Below are positions 16,581 to 23,426 of a stretch of 41,826 bases of DNA, in pieces. Where the stretch lies: positions 1-41,826 of the forward strand of contig DFQF01000059.1 of NCBI GenBank assembly GCA_002377645.1, read 5' to 3'. Each line of letters opens with the position of its first letter. Positions within the stretch are counted from its first letter, which is position 1. The notes under the pieces are model-generated. The model was given only the letters and a program-made list of their open reading frames with translations, was not told the DNA's origin and did not search any database. The stretch is from Nitrospinaceae bacterium UBA3496. GTDB lineage: Bacteria > UBA8248. The translations under genes were made by a program, and so were the position numbers.

Positions 16581-17449
16581 TGTGTTTCTCCTGTATCTTT
16601 AACTTTAAATTGGAGGTTGTTTTTCATAATAAACTCGTAAATTAAATGTTCTAGTGACTCTGGTTTGTCAAGATGAACGTAATTCCCAGCACGATCTACG
16701 ATAATATTTTCAAAATTTGAAGGAAGATTACTTGAAATTGTAATAGATTCTTTTTGTTTGATGTCCAGTTCCCCGTAAACAAGCAGGACAGGAATAGAAA
16801 GGTTCTTTATTTTCTGATTGTTAGATAGAATTTCTAAGTTTGCAGAGCAAGAATGAGAATATCCCATTGAATCATTTTTTAAAAAAAGACGGTGGTGTTC
16901 TGCTCTTTCTTTGGAAGACATTCCTTTTGGTTCTCTTTTGCTTTCTCTTCTTTTTTTGTAGGCACCATGCATATCTTTTCGATAAGCTAATTCCAATCCT
17001 TCTTGAATATGAATTCTATGGGAGTCCTTTTCTATGAAGAACTCTGGACTTATTGCGACAATTCCAGATGCTATTTCTGGATATCTAATTGAAAAATTTA
17101 AAGCAATCATTCCGCCAAAACCATGACCAATTATTACAGGAGAATCAACACCAGTATGTTCTAAAAGCTTGTATAAATCATTTTCAAAATCTTCTGATTT
17201 ATAGGGTCCTACTGGACTAGAAGAGCGTCCATGACCTCTTTGTTCTAAAGCGAAAACTTTATATTTGCTTTCAATATATGGTATTAATTTTTTCCAAACC
17301 CATACGGTATCTCCTAACCCTGGAATAAGAATTATAGGAGATCCATTGCCAGAAATTTCACAGCAGATAACAGCGGAAATATTATTTTTTAGTTCTTCCA
17401 CACGAAAAAATTTTGCAATTCTTGAAGATTGACCTGCTATTTTTGCCAT
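16577..17449 (-). CDS. alpha/beta hydrolase fold protein with Ser-to-Gly at the nucleophile position
   Basis: 290 residues with a full alpha/beta hydrolase layout: oxyanion region LIPGLGD (41-47), strand and turn EQRGHGRSS (69-77), nucleophile elbow, acid D229 (GELDIKQ) and base H259 (NYVHLDKP). The elbow, normally GHSxGG, reads GHGFGG at 108-113, so Gly110 replaces the catalytic Ser (codon GGT; AGT would be Ser). It may therefore be a non-hydrolytic member (for example decarboxylase- or lyase-like, or a binding protein) or inactive. It heads an operon with a cyclase-family enzyme, overlapping it by 4 bases. AAGGA lies 8 bases before the ATG. Confidence 0.88.
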   Translation of the reverse strand: MAKIAGQSSRIAKFFRVEELKNNISAVICCEISGNGSPIILIPGLGDTVWVWKKLIPYIESKYKVFALEQRGHGRSSSPVGPYKSEDFENDLYKLLEHTGVDSPVIIGHGFGGMIALNFSIRYPEIASGIVAISPEFFIEKDSHRIHIQEGLELAYRKDMHGAYKKRRESKREPKGMSSKERAEHHRLFLKNDSMGYSHSCSANLEILSNNQKIKNLSIPVLLVYGELDIKQKESITISSNLPSNFENIIVDRAGNYVHLDKPESLEHLIYEFIMKNNLQFKVKDTGETQ

Positions 17450-17632
17450 TACAAAATTCCTTAACTAGTTAATCACATATTTTAGTATTTAAATTATCTT
17501 ATATAAGAGATAAGGTAATTATCTATGGTGAGTTTGTCCACTATAAAATTATTAGTCTGAAAAAAAACTTGCGTTGTTATATATAAAAATTGATAATCTG
17601 AATACGTTTTATAAACTTTTTGGAAGTTTCAT

Positions 17633-18448
17633 ATGGATTTGATTTTATTAGGAACGGGTTCTCCTCCGCCTTCGCCAGGCAATAGCGGTCATGCAAATGC
17701 TATTGTAGTTAACGAAAAAATGTATCTATTAGATGCCGGACGAAACGTTGTAAGGCAGATTACTGCATCTGGATTTAATGTTAAGGATGTCGATACTCTT
17801 TTCTTTACTCATTTTCACTCCGATCATTTTACAGGATTCGCAGATTTCTACATTACCAGATGGCTTTTCGGTGCGACTAATCCTCTAACTGTATATGGGC
17901 CAGAACCTGTTAAGGAGATAGTGGAAAGAATGCAACATTATTATGAATATGATATTGAAATTCGAGCTAATGAAGGTAAACCACGGGAAGGTTTAGGTAT
18001 AGAAGTGATAGAATTTTCCCCTGGAGATTCGTTGAGAAATGAAGATTTTCTTCTCAGAGTGGATAAGTGTACTCTGCATGGAAATGTCGATGATATTTTA
18101 TCTTATTCTTTTGAATCTGAGGGAAGAAAAATAGTAATAGCAAGTGATGGTAGCCCTAATCAAAAACTTGTTTCTTTTGCAGAAAATGCAGATATTCTTA
18201 TGATGCATCCATGTTTACCCGAAAAAATTGTAGAAATGTTGGGGCAAACAGCAAGTATGGCAAAGATTATTGCGGGACATCATGCTTCGACAACTGAAAT
18301 TGGAGAAACTGCTACTAAAGCAAATGTAAAAAAGGTTGTTCTTTCTCATGTAACTCCTCCAATGGCACCATCTGAAGAAATTAAACAAGAGATAGCTAGG
18401 TATTTTGATGGAGAAATTATTGTTGGAAAAGATTTAATGAAAATATAA
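17633..18448 (+). CDS. metallo-beta-lactamase fold hydrolase, RNase Z/arylsulfatase-like
   Basis: 271 residues. The metal motif THFHSDH has H60, H62, D64 and H65. Further likely ligands are H149 (CTLHGN), D172 (IASDGSP) and H239 (LSHVTPP). The order and spacing match the RNase Z-like branch of MBL-fold enzymes, but the long exosite arm of tRNase Z is absent, so it may act on a phosphodiester or sulfate ester other than pre-tRNA. GGAAG lies 7 bases before the ATG. It is divergent from the alpha/beta hydrolase operon and precedes tadA by 130 bp. Confidence 0.85.
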   Translation: MDLILLGTGSPPPSPGNSGHANAIVVNEKMYLLDAGRNVVRQITASGFNVKDVDTLFFTHFHSDHFTGFADFYITRWLFGATNPLTVYGPEPVKEIVERMQHYYEYDIEIRANEGKPREGLGIEVIEFSPGDSLRNEDFLLRVDKCTLHGNVDDILSYSFESEGRKIVIASDGSPNQKLVSFAENADILMMHPCLPEKIVEMLGQTASMAKIIAGHHASTTEIGETATKANVKKVVLSHVTPPMAPSEEIKQEIARYFDGEIIVGKDLMKI

Positions 18449-18578
18449 TTTTTTATATGTTATTTTTCTATCATATATCAAGATTTAAGGATGGAAATAA
18501 GCAATTTTTTATTGTAAAACTCGTACTGCAATTCCCATATAAATAATTTTATTAATTTTCAAAAGAGATAATTAACAG

Positions 18579-19082
18579 ATGAGTTCATCTGAGGCTATGG
18601 TTTCTGACATTATTTGGATGTGGCGTGCATTAGAATTAGCAAAACTTGCTCATGATGCAGGAGATGTTCCTGTTGGTTCAATTGTAGTTAAGAACGGGGA
18701 AGTTTTAGGTACAGGTTATAATCAACGTGAAGTTTTGTCGGATCCAACTGCTCATGCGGAAGTGATTGCTGTAAGAGAGGCCGCTAAAACCTTGGAACAA
18801 TGGAGACTTGATGGAGCTACTTTATACGTAACGTTGGAGCCCTGTGCCATGTGTGCTGGTGCTATTGTTAATTCTCGTTTAGAGAGATTAGTATTTGGAG
18901 CTAAAGATCCGAAAGGGGGAGCATGCGGTTCTTTATTTAATGTTCCTGTAGATCCGAGGATTAATCATAGAGTTTCAGTTACTTCTGGGATTCTAGAGAA
19001 TGAAAGTATTGAACTCTTGCAATTTTTTTTTGGGGAAAAAAGAAAAATTGCAAAAGATATGAAAGCGTCAAAAGAAAAGTAG
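18579..19082 (+). CDS. tadA: tRNA-specific adenosine deaminase
   Basis: 167 residues of the cytidine/deoxycytidylate deaminase fold with the TadA zinc site: H59-A-E61 (proton shuttle Glu61) and PCAMC with C89 and C92. TadA converts A34 to inosine in tRNA-Arg(ACG). The N-terminus is a little longer than usual; ATG at 18597 or 18618 are possible alternatives, but the first ATG is kept. A tRNA-Ser gene follows 13 bp downstream, so they may be co-transcribed. A riboflavin/pyrimidine deaminase is less likely because of the strong TadA motif TLEPCAMCAGAI. Confidence 0.92.
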   Translation: MSSSEAMVSDIIWMWRALELAKLAHDAGDVPVGSIVVKNGEVLGTGYNQREVLSDPTAHAEVIAVREAAKTLEQWRLDGATLYVTLEPCAMCAGAIVNSRLERLVFGAKDPKGGACGSLFNVPVDPRINHRVSVTSGILENESIELLQFFFGEKRKIAKDMKASKEK

Positions 19083-19095
19083 CCAACTTTAATAA

Positions 19096-19187
19096 GGAGA
19101 GGTGGCCGAGTCTGGTTTAAGGCGGCAGATTCGAAATCTGTTGTGCAGGTAACTGTACCGGGGGTTCAAATCCCTCCCTCTCCGCCA
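19096..19187 (+). tRNA. tRNA-Ser(CGA)
   Basis: 92 bases including encoded CCA. The acceptor helix ggagagg pairs with cctctcc. The anticodon loop ttcgaaa carries CGA at 19132-19134, and there is a long variable arm and the T-loop gttcaaatc. It reads UCG serine codons. Confidence 0.96.
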
Positions 19188-19224
19188 TTTTTGGATTTAA
19201 TCCCATTGTTAAAGGAGATCAGAT

Positions 19225-19293
19225 ATGATTGATTATTTTCCAAATAACTATAGTTGGTCTATTGCTATTTTATCTTTTGGCAAAATACATTAA
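19225..19293 (+). pseudogene. 22-codon ORF resembling the N-terminus of a lost gene
   Basis: AAGGAG (19212-19217) lies 7 bases before ATG 19225. The short frame starts MIDYFPNNYSW and stops at TAA 19291-19293. The opening resembles the N-terminus of some longer hydrolase-type proteins (from memory, unverified), and the good ribosome binding site suggests a decayed or truncated gene. It could equally be a leader peptide for the downstream CoA-ligase-like pair. Confidence 0.25.
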
Positions 19294-19323
19294 ATATAAA
19301 AAAACTTTATCTCAAAGGTTCAT

Positions 19324-20553
19324 ATGGTCCGTCTTCTTGAAAACTTTTCCTTAGAACTGATTAAGCAACATGATATCTCTGTGCCGTCTTATTCAGTTGT
19401 TTCCAAACCAGAAGATGCAGTTGGTGTTTGTCAAGAACTTGGTGGGGAATGTGTATTAAAAGCACTTGTACCTACTGGTAAGCGTGGAAAAGCTGGTGCA
19501 GTCAGAATTATAAATTCTCTTGATAAAGTAGAAGAAAATGCTTCTGCAGTAATGGATTCAAAGGTAGGATTTTTTCCTGTTAATCAACTTATAGTTATGG
19601 AGAAACTTGATATTGTTAGAGAATTCTTTGTTTCTATTACTTTTGATTCTAATTCTAATTCCCCGATAGTTCTTTTAAGTAAAAATGGCGGAGTCGATAT
19701 TGAAGAATTGTCCGAAAATAATCCTGAAGTTATTACTCAAATTCCATTAAATATTTTGAAAGAATATAGTATGGAGGATATTTTCCCAAACATTATTTGT
19801 TCCGGATTTGAAGACAAAATTGCTAATCAAATTGCGATTTGTGTTCTTAAATTATTTTCGATGTTTAAAAAGTGTGATTGTAGAATGATTGAGATAAATC
19901 CTTTAGTGGAACTTAAAAATGGAAAAATTTCTGCTGCATCGGCAGTTATAACTTTAGACGATCAGGCTCTTTTCAGACAAAAAAAACTTAAAAAGTTTTT
20001 GCCTAATGATGAAGGAAATGGCTGGCGACCACTGACTGATTTAGAATCTAAAATGAAAAAAATTGATGAGATAGATCTGGATGTTGCATCGATAAGGTTT
20101 GGAGAACTAGAGGGAGATATAGGATTTATGCTAACGGGTGGAGGATATTCACTTACGGGTTTTAGTCAAATTATTTCAAATGGAGGTCGCCCAGCAAGTA
20201 CGTTTGATATTACACCTGGAATTAATAAAGTGTATCAGGAAAAAGTTTCTTTGGCGGTTGAACTACTTTTAACAAAACCTGGATTGAAAGGGCTTGTTAT
20301 AGCAGGGAACGTAAGTAATTTTACGAAAGTAGATGTAAAGATGGAATCAGTGGTACGTGCTCTAAAAAATTCAAGACTAGATTTTAAGAAATTTCCAGTT
20401 GTTATACGTTTTGCGGGTCCTGGAATAGAAAGGGCAAGAGAGATTGTTTCTGAACTTCCAGATATACATTTCTATGAGAAAGATTTTTCTTTAGATGATT
20501 TGTCACAAAAAATTGTTGAACTTGTTTATAAGAGAAAAGTGGTGAGTAAATGA
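19324..20553 (+). CDS. succinyl-CoA synthetase-like beta (ATP-grasp) subunit, divergent
   Basis: 409 residues, near the length of SucC. The N-terminal ATP-grasp region includes CVLKALVPTGKRGKAGAV and EINPLVELKNGKISAASA. The C-terminal CoA-ligase domain includes GFMLTGGGYSL and RPASTFDITPG, in place of the usual NGAGLAM and ANFLDVGG. It would pair with the next gene, overlapping by 4 bases (ATGA), to make an NDP-forming acyl-CoA synthetase: acyl acid + CoA + ATP gives acyl-CoA + ADP + Pi. The departures from SucC motifs suggest a substrate other than succinate, for example malate or another dicarboxylate (inference). AAAGG precedes the ATG. Confidence 0.82.
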   Translation: MVRLLENFSLELIKQHDISVPSYSVVSKPEDAVGVCQELGGECVLKALVPTGKRGKAGAVRIINSLDKVEENASAVMDSKVGFFPVNQLIVMEKLDIVREFFVSITFDSNSNSPIVLLSKNGGVDIEELSENNPEVITQIPLNILKEYSMEDIFPNIICSGFEDKIANQIAICVLKLFSMFKKCDCRMIEINPLVELKNGKISAASAVITLDDQALFRQKKLKKFLPNDEGNGWRPLTDLESKMKKIDEIDLDVASIRFGELEGDIGFMLTGGGYSLTGFSQIISNGGRPASTFDITPGINKVYQEKVSLAVELLLTKPGLKGLVIAGNVSNFTKVDVKMESVVRALKNSRLDFKKFPVVIRFAGPGIERAREIVSELPDIHFYEKDFSLDDLSQKIVELVYKRKVVSK

Positions 20554-21449
20554 GTATTATTTTAGATGAATCTACGAGAGTTTTAGTACAAGGTATTACT
20601 GGTGGTGAAGCAAGACGTTTTCTCCCGACAATGAGAGAGTACGGGACAAAAATAGTTGCTGGTACTACACCTGGAAAAGGCGGACAGTATATAGAAGGCA
20701 TTCCTGTTTACGATACTATTCAAGAATGTATACAAACTCATAAAATTGATCTTTCAGTTTTGTTTGTTCCAGCACGTTTTGTGAAAGAAGCATCTTTTGA
20801 AGCTATTCACGCAGGAATAAAAACAATTCATATCTTAGCCGAAGGTGTTCCGCATCATGATTCTTCGCAGATAATTACCTTAGCAAAAGAGTATGAAGTT
20901 CAGATTATTGGTCCAAATAGTCAAGGAATGATTTCACCTGGAAAGGCTAAAATTGGTGCAACAGGCGGGGAGACTCCCGAATTGATGTTTACTCAAGGAC
21001 CATTAGGAGTGATTAGCAGAAGTGGGGGTATGGGAACGGAAGTTTGTCTTTTTTTGACTGCCGCAGGTATTGGTCAAAGTACTTATGTAGCGATTGGTGG
21101 AGATTTATTAATAGGTTCTGCATTTGTTGATATTTTAGAATTGTTTCAAAAAGACGATGAGACGAAATGTGTATTTATTTTTGGTGAACCTGGAACTGGG
21201 AGAGAGGAAGCTGTAGCAGATTTTATTTTATCTGGGAATTTTACAAAACCTGTTATAGCAATGATACCAGGTGATAATTTAGAAAATTCACAGACCCCAT
21301 CTACATTTGGTCATACAGGCGCAATTATTGAACGTGGGATAGGTTCTCCATCGATAAAAAAAGAAAAATTAAGAAAAGCAGGTGTTTACATTGTCGAAAG
21401 CTTTTCCGAGATAGTTCCTCTTGTTAAAAAAGTTTTAAAATTAAATTGA
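20550..21449 (+). CDS. succinyl-CoA synthetase-like alpha subunit
   Basis: 299 residues with the SucD layout: N-terminal CoA-binding Rossmann domain (VLVQGITGGEARRF, TTPGKGGQ), then GPNSQGMISPG and the phosphohistidine site FGHTGAII with H255. E213 in GEPG fits the position that stabilises the phosphohistidine. Canonical SucD has GxxTFH where this has GEARRFL, so the pair is an outlying branch. It forms a heteromer with the beta subunit encoded immediately upstream. It ends 12 bp before the convergent amidase stop. Confidence 0.85.
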   Translation: MSIILDESTRVLVQGITGGEARRFLPTMREYGTKIVAGTTPGKGGQYIEGIPVYDTIQECIQTHKIDLSVLFVPARFVKEASFEAIHAGIKTIHILAEGVPHHDSSQIITLAKEYEVQIIGPNSQGMISPGKAKIGATGGETPELMFTQGPLGVISRSGGMGTEVCLFLTAAGIGQSTYVAIGGDLLIGSAFVDILELFQKDDETKCVFIFGEPGTGREEAVADFILSGNFTKPVIAMIPGDNLENSQTPSTFGHTGAIIERGIGSPSIKKEKLRKAGVYIVESFSEIVPLVKKVLKLN

Positions 21450-21461
21450 ATGGATTTAATC

Positions 21462-22880
21462 TTATAGTGCAGGTTTAATATTACGTATTTCAGGTGTGGC
21501 TGATTCATAAGCATTTGCAATTCTAAGTATGTGTGCCTCGTTATTTGGCATCCCGACAATTTGAATAGCCATAGGTAGTTTTTCTTTTTTAGAAAATCCA
21601 GAGGGTACTGAAATTGCGGGAAATCCTACGAAATTATATGGACCAGTCAAATCTCTACTAAGTCCCATAAATGGCACTTTTTTCCCGTTTACTTCTGCGA
21701 TAGTAGTTTCGATTGGTGCCGCTACACACGGATAACCGGGTAGAATTATGGCATCAAATCCTTGTAAAAATTCTTCCATTTTTCTCCGAATAATTACTTT
21801 TTGTTTGCAGGCATCTATGTACAAATCTATTGAGGCGTATTTGGCGTTTTCTAATCTTTCTAAAACATCTTCACCAAATTTTTCTGGGGAATTTTCCAAA
21901 TTTTCTCTATGTACTGATAGGAGTTCTGCGTCTGCTATAGGTTTCCTGTATTTGTTAATCTCGCTTGCAATGGGGCAGCTAACAGTTTCTATTTTAGCCC
22001 CTATATCTTCCATAATTTTTAAAGAATTCTCAAAAGATTCATAAATCTCTGAATCGATTTCAGTTTGAATTAAGTCAGGGCAGTGAATAAGACGAAATTC
22101 ATTAATGCCATTTTCAATTTCATCCATATAGTTTGGAATTGGTGTATTAATGGAAGTGGAATCTTTAGGATCAAAACCCGCAATGGCTTGAAGCATTATA
22201 GCAGAGTCTTTTGCGTTTCTAGTTAGTGTTCCAACATGATCCAAACTTGTGGCATTTGGATGAACTCCCCGAAGACTTATTAATCCATATGTTGGTTTTA
22301 GACCAATTGTTCCACAAATCGCAGCCGGACCTCTAACGGAACCACCAGTATCAGTTCCCAGTGTACCGGGACACATATGGGCCGCTACAGAAGCACCAGA
22401 ACCGCCACTTGATCCGGCTGGGACACGCTCTACATCCCACGGATTTCTACAAGGACCATAATGTGGATTTTTATTTGTTGAACCCATCGCAAATTCGTGC
22501 GTGTTACATTTTCCTATTATGATAGCCCCTGCTTCTTTTAATCTTCTCGTGCATTCTGCATCTTCTTTTGAAATATTCTCTGTATACATAGAAGAACCAA
22601 AAGTAGTTTTTGTGTCTTTGCAATCAATAATATCTTTTATCCCTATGGGGATGCCATGAAGTGGTCCTCTGTAAGAAGAATTTTGTATTTCTTTATCTAG
22701 TAAAATTGCAGATTTAGTTGCTTCTTCGTAACAAACCGTTATAAAAGCGTTAATTTTCGGATTTAACTTATCAATTTGTTCCAATGTTGACCGAGTAAGC
22801 TCGGTAATAGAAATTTCTTTTGATTGTATTTTTTCTGATAATTCAAAAATAGGAAGAGAAACAAGCTCATGGTTTGACAT
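21462..22880 (-). CDS. amidase (amidase-signature family, GatA-like)
   Basis: 472 residues with the Ser-cisSer-Lys triad of the amidase-signature family: K82 (GIPIGIKDI), cis-Ser157/158 (PAGSSGGSGA) and nucleophile S181 (DTGGSVRGPA). It hydrolyses a carboxamide to acid and ammonia; the substrate is unknown. There is no gatB or gatC next to it, so a free-standing amidase is more likely than the tRNA amidotransferase subunit, though gatA can be unlinked. GAGG precedes the ATG. A terminator hairpin of an upstream small transcript unit ends 32 bp before this start. Confidence 0.88.
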   Translation of the reverse strand: MSNHELVSLPIFELSEKIQSKEISITELTRSTLEQIDKLNPKINAFITVCYEEATKSAILLDKEIQNSSYRGPLHGIPIGIKDIIDCKDTKTTFGSSMYTENISKEDAECTRRLKEAGAIIIGKCNTHEFAMGSTNKNPHYGPCRNPWDVERVPAGSSGGSGASVAAHMCPGTLGTDTGGSVRGPAAICGTIGLKPTYGLISLRGVHPNATSLDHVGTLTRNAKDSAIMLQAIAGFDPKDSTSINTPIPNYMDEIENGINEFRLIHCPDLIQTEIDSEIYESFENSLKIMEDIGAKIETVSCPIASEINKYRKPIADAELLSVHRENLENSPEKFGEDVLERLENAKYASIDLYIDACKQKVIIRRKMEEFLQGFDAIILPGYPCVAAPIETTIAEVNGKKVPFMGLSRDLTGPYNFVGFPAISVPSGFSKKEKLPMAIQIVGMPNNEAHILRIANAYESATPEIRNIKPAL

Positions 22881-22911
22881 CCGATTACCTCAATTTTCAA
22901 AATTTATTTTT

Positions 22912-22951
22912 AAAAAACGCAAGACCCCATCTTAAAAAAGAAGGGGTCTTG
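22912..22951 (-). terminator. strong minus-strand terminator of a small transcript
   Basis: CAAGACCCC (22920-22928) pairs with GGGGTCTTG (22943-22951), extended by an inner TCTT/AAGA helix. On the minus strand it is followed by gc then a run of six T (plus-strand A at 22912-22917). It is oriented to end a transcript starting near 23078, upstream of the amidase gene. Confidence 0.85.
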
Positions 22952-23014
22952 TCGGTAAACTGTTGGGATTCTACTCAGAAGCGATGAAATCCCTGTTAGG
23001 TAAATGTCATCACC

Positions 23015-23053
23015 CTAATCAGCAGCCACCTCGTCTATACAGTGAATTTTCAT
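23015..23053 (-). CDS. 12-residue peptide ORF with very strong ribosome binding site
   Basis: The minus-strand sequence AAAGGAGGTGG (23071-23061) is followed 7 bases later by ATG (23053) and a short frame, MKIHCIDEVAAD, ending in TAG (23015-23017). It sits between a promoter with perfect TTGACA and a rho-independent terminator, so the whole unit (about 165 nt of RNA) looks like a self-contained small gene or a leader. After the TAG the frame stays open into the terminator. No family is recognised. Confidence 0.4.
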   Translation of the reverse strand: MKIHCIDEVAAD

Positions 23054-23084
23054 ATTTTGACCACCTCCTTTCTGACGTGGAATA

Positions 23085-23113
23085 ATGATGGATGATATAC
23101 TCTTGGTTGTCAA
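23085..23113 (-). promoter_or_regulatory. sigma70 promoter of the small minus-strand transcript
   Basis: A perfect -35 TTGACA (23113-23108), a 17-base spacer and -10 CATCAT (23090-23085, 4 of 6 matches) predict a start near 23078, a few bases before the AAAGGAGGTGG ribosome binding site. Confidence 0.6.
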
Positions 23114-23174
23114 CAAAAAACTGGGTTGTTTCATTTCATTTTTCCTGATTCAATACTTCAGGTTTTATTATTTA

Positions 23175-23263
23175 GGAGGGATGGCCGAGTGGCTGAAGGC
23201 GCACGCTTGGAAAGCGTGTTTAGGTAACCCCTAACGTGGGTTCGAATCCCACTCCCTCCGCCA
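23175..23263 (+). tRNA. tRNA-Ser(GGA)
   Basis: 89 bases with encoded CCA. The acceptor GGAGGGA pairs with TCCCTCC, the anticodon loop ttggaaa carries GGA at 23209-23211, and there is a long variable arm and T-loop gttcgaatc. It reads UCC/UCU codons. Confidence 0.97.
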
Positions 23264-23282
23264 TAAAAATAAAGTTGATATA

Positions 23283-23392
23283 GCCGATTGACTGGGTCTT
23301 GTGCGGCAGAATTTAGTTAACCCCGTCAGGTCCGGAAGGAAGCAGCGGCATACTTTTCATTCTGGGTGCCACGAGTTGCTTGGTCTATCGGC
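23283..23392 (+). ncRNA. ffs: signal recognition particle RNA (4.5S type)
   Basis: The conserved SRP domain IV core gtcaggtccggaaggaagca is present at about 23326-23345 with its GGAA tetraloop. The ends pair as GCCGAT (23283-23288) with ATCGGC (23387-23392), giving a roughly 110-base rod typical of Gram-negative 4.5S RNA. A gcgc followed by a T-run at 23395-23407 acts as the 3' terminator region. It lies 20 bp after tRNA-Ser(GGA) and 34 bp before dnaX. Confidence 0.96.
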
Positions 23393-23426
23393 GCTTTTTT
23401 TGTTTTTTGTCATTCGGAATTTAATT

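Noticed and set aside
23301..23426. N-terminal extension of dnaX
   Set aside because: It would translate the SRP RNA; the family N-terminus MSYEGSAREYRPQKF begins at 23427.
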